A DNA stretch of 64,000 nt from Hermatobates lingyangjiaoensis (taxonomy: Eukaryota; Arthropoda; Insecta; Hemiptera; Hermatobatidae). The notes beneath the pieces are model-generated. The model had not been told where the DNA came from, did no database searches, and saw nothing but the letters and a program-made list of their open reading frames with translations. Positions 54,268 to 64,000 of this stretch are shown here, piece after piece; position 1 is the stretch's first letter; each line of letters starts with the position of its first letter. Both the position numbers and the translations under genes were made by a program. The stretch is from contig JAPFBL010000034.1 in NCBI GenBank assembly GCA_026182355.1, positions 1,299,501 through 1,363,500 on the forward strand. Direction: 5' to 3'.

Positions 54268-55064
54268 ACTGGAGAATCACCGATCGAACAAAAAAAATGT
54301 AAACGACTGATGTTATCACCCACTAAGGGATCGGTTTAAACAATATAAAAAAGATATTTAAATTAAACCGTCCTAACAAATCAAAGTTACAAAGTATTAT
54401 TAAAGTACTGTACATATGTTTGTAGGTTAGGAAGACAAACAGTTGACTGTCAATCCAGAAATTCAAAGGTACAAATTATGCTTCTTAGATATTTAAAGGG
54501 AATGTGTATTATCTAAGTAATTATGTAATGTATTAAGTCTATAAGTTTCTGAATGACAAAATAAGTATATTGAGAAAGAAAGCTTAGACAGTTTTGAAAA
54601 AAACAGTTTTAAGTTCAATAAGAGCTGAAATTGTAGAAAATGAATGAATACAAACATCGGAAAAAAATTTAAATCAAGACGAAAAGAGTTTAAAACTAAT
54701 TTGCCAAATCAACTTTCACATGCAACTTTCATTTTTCAAGTTTGTTCTAGCGACTAACTACTTTCAAAGTTTCAGGAAAGGTAAATGTATTTCATAAGGA
54801 GTAAAATCCTAATTTGATTTGTTTCGTGAAACTAATGAACTCATTTATAAATAAGTGAAACAATAAAAAAATAATATAAAATGTTAATATACCTTCTTGA
54901 TGTAACTATCTTATTGCTTTTCTAATTGAATTTACCTTATTGATAATTAAACTGTAATTCTACTTTTCTAAGCATTATTTTTGAAACCAAGAAAGCTTGG
55001 AAATTAATGAAGGAGAAATGAAATATTTTATATTTGTCTATAGTGAGAAAAAGAAGGAGCCCAC

Positions 55065-55260
55065 AAACCGCAATCACAGAAATCAGAGAAAAGGCCAAGA
55101 TCTTTCAATCGTAAGTCAGAGTCAAATCTCCATTGATTTAAGGGTTGAGATTATACTCTGATAAATACCTAATGTTACGGTTAAAAGATTTTAGTTTTTT
55201 TTTTTCATCTGTTACTGTGATTTGGCTTCTGATTTTTATTTCAGGCATTTGTTGTTAAAT
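55065..55260. mobile_element. Degenerate family A fold-back
   Basis: AAGATCTTTCAATCGTAAGTC and AGAGTCAAATC face GGTTAAAAGATTTTAG and TTACTGTGATTTGGC. The cores are deleted. This is an old copy. Confidence 0.55.
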
Positions 55261-55395
55261 CTTGTTATCTCATAATACACGCATAACATCTAATTATGTA
55301 GGTGAACATTTTCGAAAAAAAGTAGTATTTTGTAAAATAAAAAAAAACGAACAATAACTATATTTCATTATACTGGTAACAATAATTTTAAATAC

Positions 55396-56880
55396 AAAAA
55401 TCTGGAGTGGCCTACACTCAACTTTAATATAGGTAATCATAATATCAAACTCTTTGGGTTTTATAATATATAATGTATCATTTAGGCATAATATAAATGT
55501 CTAAGTGGGAGAGGTTTATTAGTTTTTCATTCCTGTAGGTAGCAAAGAAGTGATTGATCAACTTATCCATCAAAATATATATGCTTATTTTTTCATATCA
55601 CACCACTGATACATATAATATCATTAGTACAGCTATGGCAGTAATAACATTTTTGAAAAGCGAAAGTTTGGATTTCGTGTTACGAAGTTATCTCTTACAG
55701 GAGAACATGGCTTTTGTTCCAACAACCAAGTGTATCTCTTGCATGGTTTGAAGATTTAAGACATAGTTTACAATTTAAAACTTGAAAATATTTCTAATTT
55801 GTTTGAAGGGTTGCAATCTCTTGCATGGTTTGAAGATTTAAGACAGTTTACAATTTAAAACTTGAAAATATTTCTATTTTGTCTGAAAACGTCAAAAACA
55901 TGTAAAAAAAATGTCGTTTTAAGATAATTTTTAATTTAAGATATAGCATAATTACGTTTATTATTCTTTAAAGAATGTTGTTAATTTTGAATTATGCTTT
56001 ACATTTTTGGTCTTTTATAGAATTATTATTCTACGAATTTCATGGCTTCTTAGCATTAAATAAAAATCACTTTTCATTCCATTTCCTGAAAATCAAATAC
56101 CAATTTCCTCTGAGCGAGTGCTACCTTACCCAGCGTGCCGCACGGTTGTTGTGAATGTACATTGAGAGAAAATATATTAATAGTAAGCTAGTTTTGCATA
56201 CTCAAATCAAAGTCAAAGCCGAGTATTTAGTATAATTTAAAACTGTTATAGCTGGAAGATTGAACTTTTTAAAAATAATAAATATGAACTATTAAACTAG
56301 AATAGTAAAAAACAGGACCTTTGTCAACAACATAATAGGAAAGAGTCCATTCCGCACACTTCAATATTACCCAAAGTTAATATCTTTAATAAACAACAAA
56401 ATTTACATCTGGTAGTAAGTTTTGTTCAGAGGTGAACAAAAACAGAGGTGAACTCTATGCAACATATAGATTGATTAGAGCATTTTGGAAGACAAAACTA
56501 TCATACCCTAGAAAGCATCAGAAATTATATATTTTCATTAACATTGATTTTTTACATGTAAGAATTTTATTCTTTTATATCTCATATTAAGTTCATAAAT
56601 TATTTAAAACCTTTTCATTAAACCTCTAAACAACAATTTTATTTCAGTCCATTCACTCAAGAAATGTCTAAGTCAATGTTACTAATGTAAATAAATAAAA
56701 AAAAGTTCAAGTGTAGCAAGTACATTAGTCCAGGATCAATGATAATTTTTTATAGATTTATTGATTTTTGACGTAATTGAAGTTTCATGAATATTTTTTT
56801 ATAAATTGATAATTTCCTGTTCAATTTTTTTTTCATAATGTCATGGTTTTTTAATGAGCTATACTTCATTAACGTATTAT
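55396..56880 (-). repeat. Dispersed repeat R, 3' portion, old copy
   Basis: Parallel to 24285-25400 over its length: TCTGGAGTGGCCTACACT, GTAATAACATTTTTGAAAAG, GAGAACATGGCTTTTGTTCC, GGTCTTTTATAGAATTATTA, CAATTTCCTCTGAGCGAGTG, AATATGAACTATTAAACTAG and TTAGTCCAGGATCAATG all occur in the same order with moderate divergence. The GT-array half is absent. An unrelated insertion lies at about 56310-56690. Confidence 0.75.
55735..55900. repeat. 82-bp tandem duplication inside repeat R
   Basis: TCTCTTGCATGGTTTGAAGA begins at 55735 and again at 55817. The copies differ by a few bases. The other R copy (24640) has a single unit, so the duplication is local and recent. Confidence 0.85.
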
Positions 56881-57034
56881 CATACTTCTTAGGTATCTAT
56901 ACAAATAAAAAAAAAGTATTCTCTGTTCATTGCTTACAACCGTCTCATTTCAAGTTCTCTTTACGTTTCATACATTAGGGACACCGAATCCAACCTTTGA
57001 GAAATTGCTGTTGCTTTGTCCTCAAAATTTTATG

Positions 57035-57275
57035 AGAAGTAAACTCAGCCACCATAAGACATCTCAAGATGAAACTTTGACAGTGGATTTGTGTATGTCT
57101 AACTTAAAATATAGGCTCTGAATTAATTGGAAATTTAACGTAGAAGTGAAGTTATGGACATTTCAAGCAAAAATGTTTGTCACAAGTAAACTCATCCACC
57201 ATAAGACATATGGTGTCTTATGCTGAAACTTTAACATTAGATTTGTGTATGCCTAACTTGAAATATAGAAATGAG
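57035..57275. repeat. Diverged duplication, ~150-bp spacing
   Basis: AAGTAAACTCAGCCACCATA ... TGTATGTCTAACTTAAAATA recurs with changes from about 57185. Confidence 0.7.
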
Positions 57276-57746
57276 AACATTACTTTTCATGCATAGCTGA
57301 AAATATGCTCTTCATTAAATATGAAGAGTATTTATAATATATCTACAGAGGTATATAATGTAAAGACATATAATATATGTATATATAGATGTCTATGTTC
57401 TCCAACTGCTTGAACGTCGTAGACTACTTAAAGCCTCGCGTAAAATGTTTTACTCGTGGGCACTCTTTACACCTGAAACTCTATGTGGATCTCGTTGAAA
57501 ACCTTTGGAGTATACAAGCTACACAGTTTGTGAACAAGGTATTTTGCAAATGAGGAAAGAGCTTTATGATCTGTTAATGCGTAAAGACGTTTTGTGATTT
57601 GTAAAATCACGGAGGAGGAGGTGAGTAGTAGATTGTTTGTGAGACTCTTTGAGCTATGGATGATTAAAAACATATGCATGAAGTGTTTTAATGAAAAGAT
57701 AGAGTAAGGTTTGTACAAAAATAACCTGAATCAAAGACGATGTATG

Positions 57747-58105
57747 GGGCTTGACAAGGAATGGAGACACATAAAGGTCTGGGGAAGATTATTTGGAATG
57801 CGGTGTTTGCACCAAACTACAGCGTCAGATAAGCATGTATTATACTTATGTGGTGCAGCGTTTGCACCAAAGCATAGCGTCATATAAGGATGTATTATAC
57901 TTATGTTGTGCAGGACTTGGCAAAAATGGAGACACACAAAGGTCTGGGGGTGATTATTTGGAATGCAGTCTGCACCGAACCATAGCGTCAGGTAAGGATG
58001 TATTATACTTATGTGGTGCAGGACTTGGCAAAGAATGGAGACACACAAAGGTCTGGGGGTGATTTTTTGGAATGCAGTGTCTGCACCAAACCATAGCGCC
58101 GGAGA
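57747..58105. repeat. Minisatellite, ~110-bp unit, about 3.5 copies
   Basis: Units carry ATGGAGACACACAAAGGTCT, GGGGTGATTATTTGGAATGC, TGCACCAAACCATAGCGTCA and GATGTATTATACTTATGTGG. One unit (57838-57910) is shortened. Both strands happen to be open for ~90-105 codons because the unit lacks stops in those frames. I do not read this as a gene. Confidence 0.85.
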
Positions 58106-58829
58106 AGTAAGTATATATTATTTAAATAAATAACATCTAGTCTATGTGACTGATAGTAGATTATATATTGTTTCATTTCCTCTAATCATATTCAATGTGT
58201 CTGAATAAACTGAATATATTACCCCACGAGAATTGAACTCGAACAGTTTAGTGTAGGGTGGAAAATATTGTGAGGTTATGAGAAACTCAAGATATTGCAA
58301 GGGATGAAGGTGAAACGATGCATTGTTAAAAAGACAGTAAAAGTTTGCAAAGAATTTAATTTTATTTAAACTATTCTTAAAACTATATAAATACAATAAA
58401 AACTTTTATCAGAAACTACCAACGATTTGTAACAACAATATGAAATTATCGATCCATGTATTTATACTTGTGGCAACTGCTGACTTAAGATAACGTTATT
58501 AACTTTTTGTCTTTCATTATACTGATTCGATTTATAATCTGATCCTTTGTAATACAAATAATAAATGTTCCACAAATTACCAATAAAAATTAATAGTCTT
58601 TTTGCATTTCTATATTTATCAAGAAAGAAAATGATAGAATATAGAGTTCAAAGTTAGTAAAGAAGCAAACAAAAAAAGAGAAAACATACTCTTGCAATTT
58701 TTAATTTCGTTTCTCTGATTCTAACGACAAATTAACAAATTGTTTTTCAAAAATTTAAGGTTTAACTGCATTTTTGTGTTTATATAAAACAGTTTACGTA
58801 AAACTCTTATCGATTATAACAATTTGGTA

Positions 58830-58951
58830 TCAAACCAAAAGTCGGTATTAAAAATTGCTCCCAAATTTAAAAACAAGCTGTTATAATTAATCAAACCAAA
58901 AGTCGGTATTAAAAATTGCTCTCAAATTTAAAAACAAGCTGTTATAATTAT
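58830..58951. repeat. 61-bp tandem duplication
   Basis: TCAAACCAAAAGTCGGTATT ... GCTGTTATAATTAA is present twice, nearly identical. Confidence 0.95.
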
Positions 58952-59136
58952 AGTAAACATAGATTTTGTTCTATTTCAGACTCTAATATTGTGGTGGTTT
59001 GTTTGATTGTGGAGCCATTTATCCTTCATTTTGTTTTTCATAAACCACAATTCAACAAAACATGTGAAATGGTTTATAAACAATGTGAGTAAACTAAATC
59101 ATTAGTTGTGCAATCCGTAATTGTGTGGTATTTACT

Positions 59137-59390
59137 CATTCTGAGGTAAAATTGATAAACCAACAAAAGTCTCAACACAAATGAAGTTTTATTCGATAAA
59201 CCAACAAAAGTCTCCACACAAATGAAGTTTTATTCTAATAAATAAATGAATAAAACTTCATTTGTGTGGAGACTTTTGTTGGTTTATCCATTTTACCTTT
59301 GAGTGAGTAAACTAGTAGTTAGCTACGTTCGGGTTATAACAGAAAAGAAATAAGTATATTATACTTATCTCTTTACTGTTATAACCCGAA
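59137..59390. repeat. Direct plus inverted repeats, strong hairpins
   Basis: GATAAACCAACAAAAGTCT occurs at 59154 and 59195 and inverted at 59249-59288. The outer words ACTCATTCTGAGGTAAAATT and TTTTACCTTTGAGTGAGT pair too. A second palindrome follows at once: TTCGGGTTATAACAG (59329) with its inverse (59373). Confidence 0.85.
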
Positions 59391-59851
59391 TTGCACAAGC
59401 CCATTCAACATTTGTATGTTAAATTTTTCATAAAAACACAATCGGATAAATGAGTAATTTAACTAGGTTCTGATGTTATTTATAAATGACTACTGCTAAC
59501 AAATATTTTTTGGGTTTTTTCATAATTACACTTTTTGAAACTGTTTTTTTTTTAGACTGTAGTCTATATTCTCATTTCTATTTGACGTCTTATGAGTAAT
59601 GTAGTAACACACTCATACCTAGGTTCTACAGAATAAATGAGGAGACCATCTGTTCAAGATTCCCGATTATTCGATGTTTTCGGTTGTTCTTGGAATTAGT
59701 ACGTTGTTTCTGTAATCTTACCATTTTGATACAGTTTTAGCATATGTTTTTAGAGTTTGATAACAAAGATAACTTATAAATAAGTTAAAGTTCACCTTGA
59801 GTGTCCTTACGACTTGTAAAGGAATATAAGAAGCCCTATGAGTTTGATTAC

Positions 59852-59965
59852 CGTGCTTTGCGAACTGTCTGGCGGGTCAGGCACGCTGTTGTTCTTGTAT
59901 CCCCCCGAGTCAGCTTGATACTGTGACACGGATTCCCCATCATTGCTTTCCTTCTCTACGTCAAT
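59852..59965 (-). CDS. Upstream internal exon of the minus-strand gene
   Basis: 114 nt, 38 codons, reading IDVEKESNDGESVSQYQADS, GGYKNNSVPDPPDSSQST. Acceptor GGTATTTGTTTCAG and donor ACG|GTAATC bound it, phase 0 on both sides, matching the acceptor at 46741. The acidic, Ser/Gln/Pro-rich composition agrees with the terminal exon, and its GC content contrasts with the flanks. The donor is not a perfect consensus. Further 5' exons, including the start codon and any signal peptide, were not found up to position 64000. Confidence 0.7.
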
Positions 59966-60123
59966 CTGAAACAAATACCAAGTATTAATGAACATCTGTA
60001 ACAAAAGATAATAAAATAGTTTGCGATAAAAATATTCTTTCAAGATGGTTACGTGTTAAGTTTAATATCATTGTTTGTTTGTTGTAATGTCTACACTTAT
60101 AAGGATTTTTGAATTTTTTTTTT

Positions 60124-60316
60124 GCTGTTCTAGAAGCAAAAATTGTGACTCATTTATAATTAGGCACCCTGGCGAACCATATTACTTGCTCATTCTACAT
60201 TCCTAAATTTAGCCTAAGTCAAGTAGGGATCTTTAACGAGTACCTGAGAATATCGTACCTGAAGGACCAATGCTCGGCCTACGTGTGTTCCCTTATGGGA
60301 CTACTACTGCAACCTA
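60124..60316. mobile_element. Composite SINE remnant
   Basis: The left part is a minus-oriented SINE 3' half (GTTCTAGAAGC... GGCACC, AAATTTAGCCTAAGTCAAGT, GTACC) like the copy at 5037. At about 60262 it switches to a plus-oriented tail, GGACCAATGCTCGGCCTACG through CTGCAACCTAACCTAACCT. It results from rearrangement or nested insertion. Confidence 0.65.
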
Positions 60317-60644
60317 ACCTAACCTACTGTCGCTGAGAAATGAAATAAAAGAGTACAGACATTTAAATACAGAGCCTCCAATCACAGTAGACTATAAGTC
60401 CGCAGGATAAAAGTCCGAACTGTTTATTACAATATGCACTACAGCGCGAGGAAGGAATCGTCAGTCCTTGGTCCTTTGTACTGTCGCTGACTGATTCACT
60501 TAAATCTGCAACAATTTATTTGTTTCACAGATTTATTTTAACTTCTTCAAGTTGTATGAATTTGTGTATACTTTCCTGAAATCTATTCTTAGAATGTAAA
60601 AGTGTATAATTTGATGAACCCCATAAAAAAAAAATAGTAGTTCT

Positions 60645-60812
60645 CAAATGTTTGTGTGGCATTTTGTGCAAGATTTAGAGCTTTGTCATGAGGACACTGA
60701 TCACAATAGGTCACTCTGCGGGTGATAGTCAAATGGTTGTGTGGCATTTTGTGTAAGATTTAGAGCTTTGTCATGAGGACACTGATCACAATAGGTCACT
60801 TTGCGGGAAACC
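60645..60812. repeat. 85-bp tandem duplication
   Basis: CAAATG-TTGTGTGGCATTTT ... CACAATAGGTCACT-TGCGGG present twice with about four differences. Confidence 0.95.
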
Positions 60813-63800
60813 TCTTCTGCAGCTCGTGCTTTGCTTCTAGTCTCTTGCCTTGCGTTCCAACAATTCACTAAAAGCTGTAACTATTTGTAGTATGTTATTA
60901 ACTAATTAGCTCTTATTATTAGTTTCGTTTATAAAAATCAGCCATCATAGATGTTATAAAGGAACAACATATTTTACCATTTTCAACCAATAATTTTAAT
61001 AAAGGGAGGGAGATATTACCCTGTTGATCCTAGAACTTTTACGGGTTAATTTAAAATAATCTAACAAAAATTGAAAATAGTCCAAGTTTAATTTAAAGTA
61101 AGTACTGTTATACACATTACTCAAGCATATGGATAAACCAAATATAATATAAAGTAATATAATTTAATGAAGAACTTTGTATAAATTACTTCTTTCATTG
61201 TTGTAATAACAATAGTTTACTAACTTGGAGTTCCATATTTTATTTTTCATCGGTGATTTTAAGAAAAATTTATCATACATACATGATAAGATTGTTAATT
61301 TTTCAATTAGCATCAGCAAATATTTTAATTAACTGCGATTTTTATATATTTATATTTTATCTATATATTTAATTGTGATTTTTCTGCATATTTTTATTAA
61401 TTATTAATTTTTTTAATTTTTAGCTTAAAAATAACTACAATACAAACAACTAGAAATACAATAGTATATGTAATTCTACTAAGCTCTTTATACACCTTTT
61501 TCGGATTAATTTAAACAAATCCAAATTTAAATTAAACTTTTCAAAAGTTGATTTATGGATTTTCAAGTTAAAAAAACTGTTTTAAATATAAATTTGAACT
61601 GCAATATAAATTAAATTTGGATCATTTTAATTTAATCTTGGATTATTATAAATTATACTTGATTATTTTAAATTAATGTTGGATTATCTAAAATTAAAAC
61701 TGGGCTATTTTAGGTTAACCTTGATTTATTTTAAATTGAACTTGGGATATTTTAAGCTAGGCCAAGAATGTTCTATGTCTGAGTAAAACCTATTGATGCA
61801 CTCAAGTTTGTTTTGAGAGCGGATGTCTAAGAAGTTATCAAAATCCTGCTTGATTTAAAGTTTATACCTTCTCACTATGCGACTGCATGTATAGAATTGT
61901 TTTAACTTCAAAATGAAAGTATATATTGCTTCAGAAGGTAAATTAAATCTTAGATCCAGCATAAGGAATGATAGTAATAAGATATCAATACATGAGTTTC
62001 ATGGTAAAACTAAGAACGGATTTCGAACACTAGGATTCTTCTTCAGGTTTAAATCTGCACTGTTGAGGTTGTAATGACAAATGCGTTCAGTCTAAGTGTT
62101 TGAAACACGTTGTTAGTATTAATATAAAACTATTTTGTGTAGAAACGTGATTTTGTTGAAATTACCCGTTATCAGTAAATACCTCTCAATAACAGGTAGC
62201 TCTGCTATAATGAATACCAATATAGGTAATGTGCAATGTATAATATATTTGTTCAAATGAATTATATTTTAATGGTTTATAATTTTCAAGCCATAATACG
62301 GACAAAAACTGGAGTTTTTTCCTTTAATTAGTACTCAGTTCGGTTATAGACAATTGAAAAAACTATGTTCATTGTATAATTTCAATTAATTATTCCTATT
62401 TTAGAATATTTAATAATTGAAAAGTTTTGTTTTTCTCAAAAACATCAAGGTAAGAATATTGAATGAATATGTCACTATCGAATGATGGTGAATAAATGAT
62501 CAAAGAAAAATGTAACACGCGAAGTTAGGTAATAGGGAGGACAAAATCAATTATATGACAGAGGAATAACACATATCACAACGTGGAACTTTACAGTGTG
62601 TTTACCCTGGTGGAAAGCACGCGTTACTTAATCTGCTGCAAACCGGATGTAATGCCAAATTTTTAATTTTTTAAAAAACATAACCAATGGTATTAATACT
62701 TGAATGACTGGTACGATACATTTAGTGTTAAAATCATACTGTATTGTCTACCAGACTTGCTCCTATTTATAAATGCTTTAATTTAGTTTTCTCTGACATT
62801 TCTTCTAAAGAATGCTTGGCTTAATCTACTGGGAAAACAATTAAGCCTAAGAAATCAGCCTCATTTAAATACAGTTGAGACAGAAGAGAGGAATTTCAAG
62901 GAATAGTGGTGAAAATTCAGCGCTAACAGGTTGGATTGTGCATTTGGGAAGACAATGTAATTTAATTCGTGCCGGCCTAATGTCTTGACGTTAAGGCGGA
63001 GAGGGAAAAGTAAGGTGAGTTTGTTTGCAGAGGTAATGGGATGGGAGGATGCATTTAGAGAAGCTAAAAGGTAATGTGCTGTTTGTGCAATTACTACTGG
63101 CAGAGAGGGGAGCCCCGCTTTGCGGCCGGCCACAACCAATTCTACAGACAAGGCCTGCCTAACGCTTATTTAAACTGCTTTTGCGGTAGTCGAACCATCT
63201 TGTGGTACGGTTTTAATAAAACAAACAATACGTAAAATTATTTCTCCTAGATTGTAGAATTTAGTTATCATAAAATTGAAAGCCGCAATACGTCTCTAAA
63301 TGAAATAATCCCTTTAATGTTCTCATCGTCGACGAGTTTATTCAAATAACTAAAGATTAAAACCAGACGCAATTCTACTCTTTTGTTAAATAATTGTAAA
63401 TGTTTGAAATATCAACAACTAATGCTGAACATTTATAAAATATGCATGATATGTTTTCATGTGAAATGTATCTCCTAACCTCCTCATTATTATATGCCCT
63501 TTGGGTGCCTTTTATTTTGATAACCATCAATACCTTTAACTGTTTTTAGTAATCAGTGAAGAACAGGAGAAGTTTGCTGGTTAGCGTGCTTGCCATTAGT
63601 AACAATGTTTTGCAATCCAAATCTGAGTAAAGAGTTTCAACCTTCTAAGCGTCATTGAAATGCAATGACAAAATTTGTAATATTGTTCATAATAGTTAAT
63701 ATTGAGTATATCAAGGTTTCAATTATTTGTCAAATCCTGTTTTCTTGTTTATTTTTGTTTCCTATATTTTGTTAATATTTCCTATTTAATATTGTTTTAT

Positions 63801-64000
63801 TAACGTTTGGAATGCGGTATAAACTTCCAGTGCAAAGACATGGTTATTCATCGATTACTATTTCATAGTCGGTTGGAGTGTTTTAGTAATAATATTGACA
63901 ATATTTCTTGTGAATGAATTAATATATTGATTGATATTAAACTTCAGAAGATTAATTTAATTTCATGAAATATAAAAAAAAATACCCATATTGATTTCTG
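60813..64000. other. AT-rich stretch, family G remnant and a candidate conserved block
   Basis: No exon recognised. A simple ATTTTAA-rich zone covers 61480-61750. Around 62008-62150 is a degraded family G pair (minus CCUGAAGAAGAAUCC..., plus tail TAATATAAAACTATTTTGTG). The block 62900-63160 is complex and GC-richer (GGCGGAGAGGGAAAAGTAAG, CTTTGCGGCCGGCCACAACC). It also carries a 96-codon minus frame that lacks any recognised domain. Confidence 0.4.

Larger units (their letters stand above)
46741..59851 (-). other. 13.1-kb intron of the minus-strand gene
   Basis: The intron runs from donor ACG|GTAATC (59851) to acceptor TTTTGTTTTAG (46741). Both flanking exons are phase 0, so direct joining is possible, though a missed small exon cannot be excluded. 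It contains PLE, family A, D and G ribozyme units, a SINE, repeat R copies, a GC-rich island and a minisatellite, on both strands. Confidence 0.65.

Noticed and set aside
57747..58105. CRISPR-like repeat array
   Set aside because: Whole units repeat without unique spacers, in a eukaryotic setting; it is a minisatellite.
60645..60812. Ribozyme or SINE origin for the 85-bp duplication
   Set aside because: No core motif, tRNA box or inverted partner; a plain tandem duplication explains it.

Overview
This is a eukaryotic, AT-rich, repeat-dense window, most like an arthropod genome. The gene model has a very long intron, TA, GA and CA arrays are everywhere, the SINE tail CCTAACCTAACC is the complement of the arthropod telomere unit TTAGG, and hAT and Penelope-like (PLE) fossils are common. 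A chelicerate would fit, but that is a guess. Nothing prokaryotic is present.

Genes. One gene is well supported, on the minus strand. Its 114-nt exon (59852-59965) splices in phase 0 over a 13.1-kb intron to a 2.7-kb terminal exon (44008-46740). It encodes the C-terminal ~948 residues of an acidic, low-complexity protein with a Tyr/Pro-rich tail and a single cysteine. I do not recognise it, and its 5' exons lie upstream or outside the window. A two-exon plus-strand candidate (8662-8797 joined to 9306-9367) and an isolated minus-strand exon (14773-14918) are weaker.

The main content is mobile DNA. Position 1 cuts into a PLE GIY-YIG endonuclease reading frame. The PLE sequence after that frame recurs at 48189 ahead of a PLE-like N-terminal frame, as expected of PLE pseudo-LTRs. 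That shared sequence, and about 25 other sites in the window, have the layout of a minimal hammerhead ribozyme: short stem I, CUGANGA core, one extra base, hairpin II, GAA, a 4-6 nt self-complementary stem III, one unpaired base, and the other strand of stem I. A palindromic stem III can form only between two RNA copies, so these look like ribozymes that act as dimers. They fall into sequence families (called A-G here). Many sit in head-to-head inverted pairs whose outer ends run into (TA)n tracts.

Other elements: an 803-bp internally deleted hAT with matching terminal repeats and an 8-bp target duplication (22769-23571); a fossil Buster-type hAT (683-916); several tRNA-derived SINEs, one with a perfect 13-bp target duplication (35971-36294); a dispersed repeat up to ~1.8 kb with an internal GT microsatellite (best copy 24285-26083); and several young tandem duplications. 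A few complex, GC-richer stretches (5690-6010, 36880-37140, 39920-40450, 41380-41700, 62900-63160) resemble neither repeats nor exons and are candidate conserved regulatory DNA. A GC-rich island at 52440-53215 is unexplained.
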